From Haloferacaceae archaeon (GTDB lineage Archaea > Halobacteriota > Halobacteria > Halobacteriales > Haloferacaceae): 5,422 nt of DNA. Made by a program: the position numbers and the translations under genes. The notes below the pieces were generated by a model. That model was not told the origin of the DNA. It saw only the letters and a program-made list of their open reading frames with translations, and did no database searches. Shown one piece after another: positions 1 through 5,371 of this stretch. The stretch is from the NCBI GenBank assembly GCA_018609965.1, contig JAHENP010000087.1, positions 1-5,422 on the forward strand, written 5' to 3'. How positions within the stretch are numbered: position 1 is the first letter of the stretch; every line of letters begins with the position of its first letter.

Positions 1-468
1 CTCACGGGTCGACAGTTCGGCGTCTGGGCCGGGCTGAGCATGTACTCGACTGGCCCCGTCGCGGCGGCGGGGTTCGCGTTCTCGCCGGAGGCGGGCCAGT
101 GGGCGACCGTGACGAAGCTCGCGCGCAACTCGCTTCTGGGTGGCGTCGCGGTCGCCTACTCCGTCGCGTACGCCTCCCGCTCGGCGACAGGGCCCGGTGT
201 CCGTCGACTGTGGTCGGAGTTCCCCAAGTTCCTGCTCGGGTTCGTGTTGGTGGCCGTGATCGCCAACAGTGGGCTCCTCTCGGCGGCCGCACTCGCGTCG
301 ATCACGACCGTGTCAGACGGGCTCTTCTTAGTCGCGTTCGTCGGACTAGGGCTGTCGATCCGCGTTCGTGAACTCCGGACGGTCGGGGTCACTCCCGTCG
401 CCGCGCTTCTCGTCCACCTGCTCGTCGTGAGCGCGCTGACGCTGACTGCGGTGCGACTGCTCTTATGA
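1..468 (+). CDS. YeiH/UPF0324 family putative membrane transporter, C-terminal part
   Basis: The frame is open from the left edge to a TGA at 466-468, so 155 C-terminal residues are visible and the start lies outside the window. The first part (WAGLSMYSTGPVAAAGFAF, then a segment ending TVTKLAR) matches, from memory of the family, the conserved GLS...V.AAG......A..VKL.R block of YeiH/UPF0324 (Cons_hypoth698, 'putative sulfate exporter') proteins. FPKFLLGF followed by a hydrophobic stretch, and GLGLSIRVREL, fit its last conserved blocks. Hydrophobic segments lie at about visible residues 44-58, 77-98, 104-120 and 132-155, so it is an integral membrane protein. The usual family position after GLS is often His; here it is Met-Tyr, which may reflect a divergent subgroup. 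The substrate is not established for the family and cannot be read from this sequence. It is convergent with the next gene, 152 bp away. Confidence 0.85.
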   Translation, partial: LTGRQFGVWAGLSMYSTGPVAAAGFAFSPEAGQWATVTKLARNSLLGGVAVAYSVAYASRSATGPGVRRLWSEFPKFLLGFVLVAVIANSGLLSAAALASITTVSDGLFLVAFVGLGLSIRVRELRTVGVTPVAALLVHLLVVSALTLTAVRLLL

Positions 469-620
469 CACTGCTCGATCGCCCCCGACGCTCGAACCCC
501 AACTTGCCGTAGTTTCGGAATTCTGCTGTCGGTGTCGAGGACTCGGCGGTGGCTTCCCTCCGGACCGTCACGGATACCAGGCTGAGTTTGATCTCTTTTC
601 GCTGTCCAGACTCCGGAGCC

Positions 621-854
621 TCAGTCGCCACCGAGTAGTCTGTACACCAGATCCGAGCCCGTTGCCAGTGAGACGAACAACGTCACGAACGCGACGGTGA
701 GACTCAGTCCGAACGCAGTGAGTAAACCCGTCGGACCGACTCCGAGCACGAGCACCAGAAAGACGAACCCACCGAGGACAACGATTGTAGCTAGCGTACT
801 AGTGTACCAACTCACCGCAGCACGCCTCAGCCCAGTCGTGTTGTTGGTGCTCAT
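621..854 (-). CDS. Small two-pass membrane protein, unknown function
   Basis: A 77-aa protein that I do not recognise as a named family. A short polar N-terminus with two Arg (residues 10-11) precedes a hydrophobic segment at about 21-40, a Gly-Pro turn (40-41), a second segment at about 43-64, and a short tail ending LLGGD. This is the layout of a small helical-hairpin membrane protein. Composition and codon use look coding (many GTC, CTC, TTC, ACG codons), but third-position GC is lower than in the larger genes, so it could be recently acquired or weakly expressed. The ATG at 852-854 is the only reasonable start. No Shine-Dalgarno sequence precedes it; an AT-richer patch (AATAAG on the minus strand, about 890-896) could serve as promoter. 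It is convergent with the YeiH-like gene and divergent from the phosphoribosyltransferase gene, so it is probably transcribed alone. Confidence 0.6.
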   Translation of the reverse strand: MSTNNTTGLRRAAVSWYTSTLATIVVLGGFVFLVLVLGVGPTGLLTAFGLSLTVAFVTLFVSLATGSDLVYRLLGGD

Positions 855-875
855 GTTCTCGTGTCACTAGATGCT

Positions 876-883
876 CTGTACAG
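876..883. repeat. 8-bp palindrome CTGTACAG upstream of the small membrane protein
   Basis: CTGTACAG is a perfect 8-bp palindrome 22 bases upstream of the minus-strand ATG at 854, close to where the transcript start would be expected. It may be a half-recognised operator, but an 8-bp palindrome is easily met by chance. Confidence 0.2.
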
Positions 884-974
884 TGCTACGCTTATTCTGT
901 AGTTCGTGGGCTAGCTTGAAGTATCTTTGCTCACTCTGTCGCTTCACCACCCTACTCCTTGTCACGCCCCCAGC

Positions 975-986
975 GGCGTATACGCC
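975..986. promoter_or_regulatory. 12-bp perfect palindrome, candidate operator
   Basis: GGCGTATACGCC is perfectly self-complementary over 12 bp. It lies in the divergent gap between the small membrane protein and the phosphoribosyltransferase, 107 bases before the latter's ATG and about 70 bases upstream of its TATA-like element. The symmetry suits a dimeric winged-helix or helix-turn-helix regulator. No second copy is seen in the window, so the role is inferred from symmetry and position only. Confidence 0.35.
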
Positions 987-1053
987 CGTCATCTCTGTGA
1001 CCTGCACCAGTGTCACTGATTCGTCGGTACGCCGCACCCCTTCTCCCCGACTC

Positions 1054-1065
1054 TAAACGCTTATC
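1054..1065 (+). promoter_or_regulatory. TATA-like element of the phosphoribosyltransferase gene
   Basis: TAAACGCTTATC is the most AT-rich patch just before the gene. Its second half (CTTATC) is centred about 31 bases upstream of the ATG at 1094. No Shine-Dalgarno sequence lies between them (CACTCCCACCCGCAA). This spacing is what a haloarchaeal leaderless promoter would show, with transcription starting at or next to the A of the start codon. Confidence 0.5.
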
Positions 1066-1093
1066 CGCCTGCCAGTGCCACTCCCACCCGCAA

Positions 1094-1786
1094 ATGAGCG
1101 ACCTCCCGGACGAGTTCGACTGCACCATCACCAACTGGGAGTACATCTACGGCCTCTGTCGAGAGGTGTCGAACCAGGTGAAGGCCGACAACTTCGAGCC
1201 GGACGTGGTCGTCGCGCTCGCCCGCGGCGGGTGGTTCGCGGGGCGTGTCACCTGTGACTTCCTCGGGTTGGACGACTTGACGAGCCTGAAGATGGAACAC
1301 TACGTCGGCACCGGGGAGAAGGCCGACGAGCCGACCGTCCGGTACCCGATGCCGGAGGGGAGTGTCGCGGGGAAAGACGTGCTCATCATCGACGACATCG
1401 CAGACACCGGCGGCTCGATCAAACGCGCCCACGAGTACGTCACCGACCGCGACGCAGACGAGGTGCGAACGGCGACACTCCAACTGCTCCAGACCTCGGA
1501 GTTCGAACCGGAGTTCGTCGGCGAGCGGCTCGACGAGTGGACGTGGGTCGTCTACCCGTGGAACTTCCTGGAGGATATGGTGGATCTCACCGCGGGCGTG
1601 ATCGAACAGGACGGGCAGGCTCCGTACGACGAGACGGAGATCCGCCGACTGCTCGCGGAGTACCACGGGATCGACCGGATCGAGATGGAGATCGCTCAAC
1701 CGGACCGGCTCGACGAGGTGTTAGACGAGATGGTCCGTCGGGACGTGGCGACGGCGGGGCCGGACGGCTACGCGCTCGCGGAGTGA
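1094..1786 (+). CDS. Phosphoribosyltransferase (COG2236/Gpt-like) with C-terminal extension
   Basis: A 230-aa type I phosphoribosyltransferase. Residues 96-109 (VLIIDDIADTGGSI) are the canonical PRPP-binding loop: a hydrophobic strand, two Asp, then D-T-G-G-S. ARGGW at 43-47 is the usual pyrophosphate-binding loop region, and VVYPWNFLEDM (about 152-162) is a hallmark of the COG2236 xanthine/guanine/hypoxanthine-like group. The expected reaction is base plus PRPP to nucleoside monophosphate plus pyrophosphate, in the cytoplasm. The base cannot be read from sequence, and some haloarchaeal relatives of such enzymes act as regulators. Residues about 173-230 extend beyond the catalytic core: a helical segment (EIRRLLAEYHG), a second helix (LDEVLDEMVRRDVA) and a short turn plus strand (GPDGYALAE), resembling a winged helix. 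The start at 1094 is chosen because an upstream ATG at 1010 would place the promoter inside the gene and add a Cys/His/Arg-rich tail unlike the family. The convergent gap to the next gene is 50 bp. Confidence 0.88.
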   Translation: MSDLPDEFDCTITNWEYIYGLCREVSNQVKADNFEPDVVVALARGGWFAGRVTCDFLGLDDLTSLKMEHYVGTGEKADEPTVRYPMPEGSVAGKDVLIIDDIADTGGSIKRAHEYVTDRDADEVRTATLQLLQTSEFEPEFVGERLDEWTWVVYPWNFLEDMVDLTAGVIEQDGQAPYDETEIRRLLAEYHGIDRIEMEIAQPDRLDEVLDEMVRRDVATAGPDGYALAE

Positions 1787-1836
1787 CCGAACGGCGACGT
1801 GTTCGTAGCGTGACCGACACGCGACCGCCCGACGAC

Positions 1837-2382
1837 TCACCCACGACCGGCAGGGTAGACGTCTTCTTCTTCGATCTCCCGTTCGCGTCGGTACTGGTCG
1901 ACGAACTCCGTCACGTTGAACTCCAACATCCGTTGCTCGAACTGCGAGACGGCGTTCGAATCGTCGCTGTGTGAGACGGCGTGTTCCATCAGCTCGACGA
2001 CCAGCTCCACGATCACCTCGTGGAGCCGGCGGGCGTCGAACGTCGACACCCACAGCATCGTGTAGCCGACCTCCTGATCGTCGCTCACGTCCGTCACCGT
2101 TACCTCGCTGGGCAGTTCCTCCAACACGATCCCCAGCAGGTGTGGCGTGCCGAACTCCGGCATCTCCTCGCTGGTCGTCTCGATCGCCTCCTGGAGTGTC
2201 GCCACGAGAAACTCCGGGAGGAACCGGTCGGGTGGGTGGACATCGGTCACGACGGCGTGTGTCTCACCACACGCACAGTCGAACTCCCGCATCCCCATGT
2301 CGATCTCTCGGACTCGGATCTCCGTCCCACACGGGAGTTCCGTTGTCTCCCCGCCCCCGCCCGGCACTCGTGGCTCGGTCAT
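1837..2382 (-). CDS. DUF5815-like haloarchaeal protein with a Cys cluster
   Basis: A 181-aa acidic soluble protein with no signal peptide or membrane segment. The N-terminus (MTEPRVPGGGGE), the FDCACGETHAVVTDVHPPDRF block and the helical C-terminal half resemble, from memory, the haloarchaeal family annotated as DUF5815; no function is known. Cys18, Cys36, Cys38 and His42 are spaced like a small metal-binding site (LPCG ... CACGETH), so a zinc knuckle in the first 45 residues is a reasonable inference. Residues about 118-168 (ARRLHEVIVELVVELMEHAVSH, then SQFEQRMLEFNVTEFVDQYR) form long amphipathic helices, followed by an acidic tail (EREIEEEDV). The reading frame stays open much further upstream, but that part is antisense to psmA, so the ATG at 2380-2382 is taken as the start. 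A TATA-like CACTTACG (2408-2415, minus strand) lies about 29 bases before it, consistent with a leaderless transcript. Confidence 0.75.
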   Translation of the reverse strand: MTEPRVPGGGGETTELPCGTEIRVREIDMGMREFDCACGETHAVVTDVHPPDRFLPEFLVATLQEAIETTSEEMPEFGTPHLLGIVLEELPSEVTVTDVSDDQEVGYTMLWVSTFDARRLHEVIVELVVELMEHAVSHSDDSNAVSQFEQRMLEFNVTEFVDQYRREREIEEEDVYPAGRG

Positions 2383-2407
2383 ACCGTTCCGGTAGGTGTG
2401 CGACTGC

Positions 2408-2415
2408 CGTAAGTG
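2408..2415 (-). promoter_or_regulatory. Candidate promoter element of the DUF5815-like gene
   Basis: On the minus strand CACTTACG is centred about 29 bases before the ATG at 2382 and no ribosome-binding site intervenes. It is a weak TATA match, supported mainly by its spacing in a divergent promoter region. Confidence 0.3.
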
Positions 2416-2494
2416 ACGCGCTCGGCGGCGCCCGAACGCGAGCGGGAGGCCAGGTCGGTGCCAGGCGGCCGCCGTGTCGGGCTCGGTTCGGGAG

Positions 2495-2503
2495 CCTTTT
2501 TCA
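2495..2503 (+). promoter_or_regulatory. TATA-like element of the psmA transcript
   Basis: CCTTTTTCA, with five consecutive T in otherwise very GC-rich DNA, is the only strong TATA candidate before psmA. Archaeal transcription normally begins about 25-30 bases downstream of the element centre, which predicts a start near 2524-2529, at or just before the ATG of the 12-codon upstream frame (2528). The 5' leader before psmA would then be about 35-39 bases. Confidence 0.5.
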
Positions 2504-2527
2504 CGCCAGACCACGTACAGTGGTTTG

Positions 2528-2566
2528 ATGAACGAGCACACGACGACACACGGAGGCGAACGATGA
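2528..2566 (+). CDS. Possible 12-aa upstream ORF overlapping the psmA start
   Basis: ATG at 2528 opens a frame encoding MNEHTTTHGGER and ends with TGA at 2564-2566, which overlaps the psmA ATG at 2563-2565 in an ATGA arrangement. The ATG lies about 29 bases below the T-rich TATA-like element, where a leaderless transcript would begin, and the Shine-Dalgarno sequence of psmA lies inside this frame. This suggests leaderless translation of a short leader peptide followed by re-initiation at psmA. It could equally be chance, since the frame is very short and the peptide resembles nothing I know. Confidence 0.3.
   Translation: MNEHTTTHGGER
2552..2556 (+). promoter_or_regulatory. Shine-Dalgarno site of psmA
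   Basis: GGAGG lies six bases before the ATG at 2563 and is complementary to the anti-Shine-Dalgarno end of archaeal 16S rRNA. It is the clearest ribosome-binding site in the window and it fixes the psmA start at 2563 rather than at the in-frame ATG at 2413. Confidence 0.7.
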
Positions 2567-3294
2567 GAGGAAACGACCAGCAGGCGTACGACCGCGGAAC
2601 CTCGCTGTTCTCTCCGGACGGACGCATCTACCAGGTCGAGTACGCCCGCGAGGCGGTGTCGCGTGGTGCACCGTCCGTCGGCGTCCGCACCCAGGACGGC
2701 GTCGTACTCGCGGCCGAGACGCAGTCGTCGTCGCCGTTGCTGATCGACGAGAGTATCGAGAAGCTCCACAAGCTCGACGACCACCTCGGCACGACGAACG
2801 CCGGCCACGTCGCCGACGCTCGCCAGCTGATCGACTACGCCCGCCGGATGGCGCAGGGTGACCGGCTGCGTTACGGTGAGCCGGTCGGCGTCGAGACGGT
2901 GACGAAGTACGTTACCGACCACGTCCAGGAGAACACCCAGCGTGGCGGCACCCGTCCGTACGGCGTCGCTCTGTTGATCGGCGGTGTCGAGGACGGCGAG
3001 CCGCGACTGTTCGGCGCGGACCCGACCGGCACCCCTCGTGAGTGGAAGGCGACCGCAATCGGCGGCTCGCGGGGTGAGCTCCAAGAGATCCTCGAAGACG
3101 GGTGGAGTGAGGAACTCAGCCTCGGGGACGGCGTCTCGCTCGCGCTGGAGGCGCTCGCGACGGTCGTCGACGAGGTCGACGGCGAGGCGTTCAGCGTCGC
3201 GACCGTCGACACCGAAACGGGCTACGGCACGATGACCGACGACGAGATCGCGGCCCGCGTCGAGGAGTTGGACGTCGAGACCGACGAGGAGTAG
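2563..3294 (+). CDS. psmA: 20S proteasome alpha subunit
   Basis: A 243-aa alpha-type proteasome subunit. Seven alpha subunits form each outer ring of the cytoplasmic 20S core, gating entry of substrates delivered by ATPases such as PAN. The N-terminus carries the alpha signature: AYDRG at 8-12, FSPDGRIYQVEYAREAV at 16-32. Tyr9, Asp10, Arg11, Pro18 and Tyr27 match the gate residues known from Thermoplasma, and Lys67 (in SIEKLHK) matches the lysine that binds the ATPase C-terminal tail. GHVADARQLIDYAR (about 81-94) and the GGTRPYGVALLIGG block are further alpha hallmarks. There is no N-terminal catalytic Thr after a propeptide, so it is not a beta subunit. The C-terminus is acidic (EELDVETDEE). 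After VVLAA it has ETQSSS where most archaeal alphas have DK(R/K)-type residues, and haloarchaea often carry two alpha genes, so this could be the second paralog (psmA2/psmC). The start is set by GGAGG at 2552; the gene is divergent from DUF5815 and apparently transcribed alone. Confidence 0.95.
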   Translation: MRGNDQQAYDRGTSLFSPDGRIYQVEYAREAVSRGAPSVGVRTQDGVVLAAETQSSSPLLIDESIEKLHKLDDHLGTTNAGHVADARQLIDYARRMAQGDRLRYGEPVGVETVTKYVTDHVQENTQRGGTRPYGVALLIGGVEDGEPRLFGADPTGTPREWKATAIGGSRGELQEILEDGWSEELSLGDGVSLALEALATVVDEVDGEAFSVATVDTETGYGTMTDDEIAARVEELDVETDEE

Positions 3295-3295
3295 T

Positions 3296-3343
3296 CGACA
3301 CGAGTCGGTGTCGTCGCCGCGAGGGTGCCGTCGCCACGACACC
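3296..3343 (+). terminator. Overlapping inverted repeats just after psmA
   Basis: CGACAC (3296-3301) pairs with GTGTCG (3308-3313) around a 6-base loop, starting one base after the psmA stop. The second arm, as GGTGTCGT (3307-3314), can instead pair perfectly with ACGACACC (3336-3343) around a 21-base loop. The two hairpins exclude each other. No T-run follows directly, so termination is possible but unproven; the structures may instead protect the mRNA end. Confidence 0.3.
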
Positions 3344-3379
3344 CACCACACGCGTTCTCAGTTGGAACGTCGGGACCGA

Positions 3380-3445
3380 CAGCCGCTGTGACGTTGTTTA
3401 CCAGCCGCTGTGACGCTGTCTCCCAGTCGCTGCGACGTGTCGACA
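3380..3445. repeat. 22-bp tandem repeat, three units
   Basis: Three head-to-tail units begin at 3380, 3402 and 3424. The first two share CAGCCGCTGTGACG followed by TTGTTTAC or CTGTCTCC (19 of 22 bases identical). The third begins CAGTCGCTGCGACG and is more diverged. A possible fourth, degraded unit starts with CAGCCACG at 3447. The array lies between the convergent ends of psmA and sdhA. It does not code for any recognisable product, and the units are contiguous without spacers, so it is not a CRISPR. Confidence 0.65.
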
Positions 3446-3502
3446 CCAGCCACGTCTCGACAGCACGACGAGAAACACCGCCGACCGCGGAACGGCACCA
3501 CG

Positions 3503-3528
3503 AAAACGTGAGACGCCCCGACGGCGTC
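3503..3528 (-). terminator. Hairpin plus T-run at the end of sdhA
   Basis: On the minus strand GACGCC (3528-3523) and GGCGTC (3517-3512) form a perfect 6-bp GC-rich stem with a 5-base loop, overlapping the sdhA stop codon. It is followed after five bases by a run of four T (3506-3503), which sits in CACG-TTTT-CGTG (3510-3499), itself a small inverted repeat. The order stop, stem-loop, T-run resembles an intrinsic terminator; archaeal termination depends mainly on the T-run, which is short here. Confidence 0.4.
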
Positions 3529-5371
3529 AGTACGAGCGGACCTTCGGCTCGTACTCCTTGCTCTCCCCGTCGAGAACGACCGGCCGGTACCACAGCTCGG
3601 GTTCGCCGTCGTTCCACGAGAGGAGCGTGTGTTTCAGCCAACTGCCGTCCTTCCGTTCTTGATGTTCCTTGCGCCAGTGGGCACCACGGAACTCGTCACG
3701 GGCGAGCGCGCCCAGCGTGATCGCCTCCGCGAGGTCGATGATGTTGCGCGTCTCGATCGTGTGGATCAGGTCGGTGTTGAACGTCCGGGATGGGTCCGAC
3801 ACCGCCACGTCCCGGTAGGCCTCGCGGGCCTCGTGGATGTTGGCCAACGCCTCCTTCAGCCCGCCCTCCTCCCGGAACACGTTGACGTTCGCCGTCATCG
3901 TCTCTTGGATCTCGTCACGGACCGCCGAGTGGCTGATCCCGTCTTCGCGGGACATCAGCCGGTCGACACGAGCCTGCTGGTGCTCGACCTCGCGGCGGAC
4001 CAGGTCGTCTGGCCCCGCACTCCCGGCCGAGGCGGCGACACCACCGTCGGCGACCGCGTCGCCGGCCGGGTGGACCGCCCCGACGTCGACGCCGGGGTCG
4101 ACCTCGCCCAACTCGTAGTCGCCACGCTGGCCGGTCTCGATCTCCGCCTCGCCGAGATCCTTGCCCGCGGCGTGGTACCCCGCCATCTTGCCGAAGACGA
4201 TCAGCTCCGGCAAGGCGTTTCCACCCAGCCGGTTGGAGCCGTGGACAGACGCACACGCACACTCGCCGGCGGCGTACAGCCCGTTCACACAGGTCTCCCC
4301 GTGTTCGTTCGTCTCGATGCCGCCCATCGCGTAGTGTTGACCGGGCTTGACCGGCATCGGCTCCTCTAACGGGTCGACCCCCTCGAAGTCCTTCGAGAGG
4401 TGGACGATGTTCTCCAACCGGTCGACGATCCGGTCTTCGCCGAGGTGCCGCATGTCGAGATGGACGTACTCGTCTTCGATCCCGCGCCCCTCGTTGACCT
4501 CCGTCAGCTCCGCACGCGAGACCACGTCACGCGAGGCGAGTTCCCCGTCGTTGTTCGCGTAGCCAGACTCGAACATGAACCGCTCGCCCTCACTGTTGTA
4601 GAGAATCCCACCCTCACCACGGACCCCCTCCGTGATGAGCACCCCCGTCGACGGGAGCGTCGTCGGGTGGAACTGGATGAACTCCATGTCCTCGATGGGG
4701 ACGCCCGCGCGGTAGGCCATCGCCACCCCGTCGCCGGTGTTGGCGACGGCGTTGGTGGTGTGGTTGTACACCTGGCCCAGCCCGCCGGTCGCGAGGATCA
4801 CGCCGTCACGCGCCTGGAACCCGGAGATCTCGCCGGTCTGGATGTCGTAGCCGACGACCCCGTGACAGTCGCGGTCTGCCGGCCGTTCCTCGTCGGAGAC
4901 GGCCAGATCCATCACGTACCACTCGTCGTACACCTCGATCCCGCGTTTCACCAACTGCTCGTACATCGTGTGCAACAGCTGGTGGCCGGTCTCGGCGCCG
5001 GCGTAGGTGGTCCGCGGGAACGACAGCCCGCCGAACGGGCGCTGGGACACCCGGCCGTCGTCGTCTCGTGAAAAGGCCATCCCCCAGTGTTCCAGTTGGA
5101 TGACCTCCTCGGGGCTCTCCTGGGTCAGCGTCTCGATGGCCGGCGCGTCACCGAGATAGTCCGACCCCTTCATCGTGTCGTACGCGTGGTCCTCCCAGGA
5201 GTCACCCTCCCGGAGTGCCGCGTTGATCCCGCCTTCCGCGGCACCGGTGTGTGACCGGACCGGGTGGAGCTTCGAGACGATGGCCACGTCTGCGCCCTCC
5301 TCCTGGGCGGCGATGGCCGCGCGGAGTCCCGCGCCACCCGCACCGACCACGATCACGTCGTGTTCGTACAT
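3527..5371 (-). CDS. sdhA: Succinate dehydrogenase flavoprotein subunit
   Basis: A complete 614-aa flavoprotein of succinate dehydrogenase (complex II), oxidising succinate to fumarate in the TCA cycle and passing electrons through FAD to the iron-sulfur subunit at the inner face of the membrane. VVGAGGAGLRAA (8-19) is the FAD dinucleotide-binding loop; His41 in RSHTGAAEGG is the expected site of covalent FAD attachment. Substrate residues are present: His235 (FHPTTLPSTG), Arg251 (EGVRGEGG, the proton-transfer arginine), His346 (HYAMGG) and Arg381 (NRLGGNALPEL). GLYAAGECACASVHGSNR (364-381) is the second FAD-contact region. The C-terminal helical domain runs from about 456, ending with W-x(4)-SYx-like EYEPKVRSY. 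Residues about 405-455 form a Gly/Ala/Asp-rich linker, longer than in bacterial SdhA (E. coli about 588 aa), probably a surface loop. The ATG at 5369-5371 fits the family N-terminus; there is no Shine-Dalgarno site, suggesting coupling to the gene upstream. FrdA is an alternative, but the haloarchaeal context favours SdhA. Confidence 0.96.
   Translation of the reverse strand: MYEHDVIVVGAGGAGLRAAIAAQEEGADVAIVSKLHPVRSHTGAAEGGINAALREGDSWEDHAYDTMKGSDYLGDAPAIETLTQESPEEVIQLEHWGMAFSRDDDGRVSQRPFGGLSFPRTTYAGAETGHQLLHTMYEQLVKRGIEVYDEWYVMDLAVSDEERPADRDCHGVVGYDIQTGEISGFQARDGVILATGGLGQVYNHTTNAVANTGDGVAMAYRAGVPIEDMEFIQFHPTTLPSTGVLITEGVRGEGGILYNSEGERFMFESGYANNDGELASRDVVSRAELTEVNEGRGIEDEYVHLDMRHLGEDRIVDRLENIVHLSKDFEGVDPLEEPMPVKPGQHYAMGGIETNEHGETCVNGLYAAGECACASVHGSNRLGGNALPELIVFGKMAGYHAAGKDLGEAEIETGQRGDYELGEVDPGVDVGAVHPAGDAVADGGVAASAGSAGPDDLVRREVEHQQARVDRLMSREDGISHSAVRDEIQETMTANVNVFREEGGLKEALANIHEAREAYRDVAVSDPSRTFNTDLIHTIETRNIIDLAEAITLGALARDEFRGAHWRKEHQERKDGSWLKHTLLSWNDGEPELWYRPVVLDGESKEYEPKVRSY

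Noticed and set aside
469..620. Possible RNA gene or terminator in the gap after the YeiH-like gene
   Set aside because: The GCTCGAACCCC stretch near 490 recalls a tRNA T-arm, but no matching acceptor or anticodon arms are seen. The only T-run (596-599) lies about 130 bases after the stop.
871..1056. 61-aa plus-strand frame in the intergenic region
   Set aside because: Its codon use lacks the haloarchaeal G/C third-position bias, it is Cys/Ser/Thr-rich, and it overlaps the palindrome and the promoter region.
1010..1093. In-frame N-terminal extension of the phosphoribosyltransferase
   Set aside because: It spans the probable promoter, and the Cys/His/Arg-rich translation is unlike the acidic protein that follows.
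1061..1699. 212-aa minus-strand frame opposite the phosphoribosyltransferase
   Set aside because: It is a shadow of the sense gene with no recognisable motif.
2413..2562. In-frame N-terminal extension of psmA from the ATG at 2413
   Set aside because: Proteasome alpha subunits begin just before the AYDRG signature; the extension would cover the TATA-like element and the Shine-Dalgarno site.
2383..3351. Upstream extension of the DUF5815-like minus-strand frame across psmA
   Set aside because: This part is the reverse complement of the proteasome gene and its promoter region. The family-like N-terminus begins at the ATG ending at 2382.
3380..3467. Tandem repeat as a CRISPR array
   Set aside because: The units are contiguous with no spacers, decay quickly, and there are no cas genes nearby.
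3629..5071. Long plus-strand open frames opposite sdhA (3629-4369 and 4400-5071)
   Set aside because: They are antisense to a clear SdhA protein. GC-rich haloarchaeal codons leave the opposite frames open, and the translations are Arg/Val/Asp/His-rich without any family motif.
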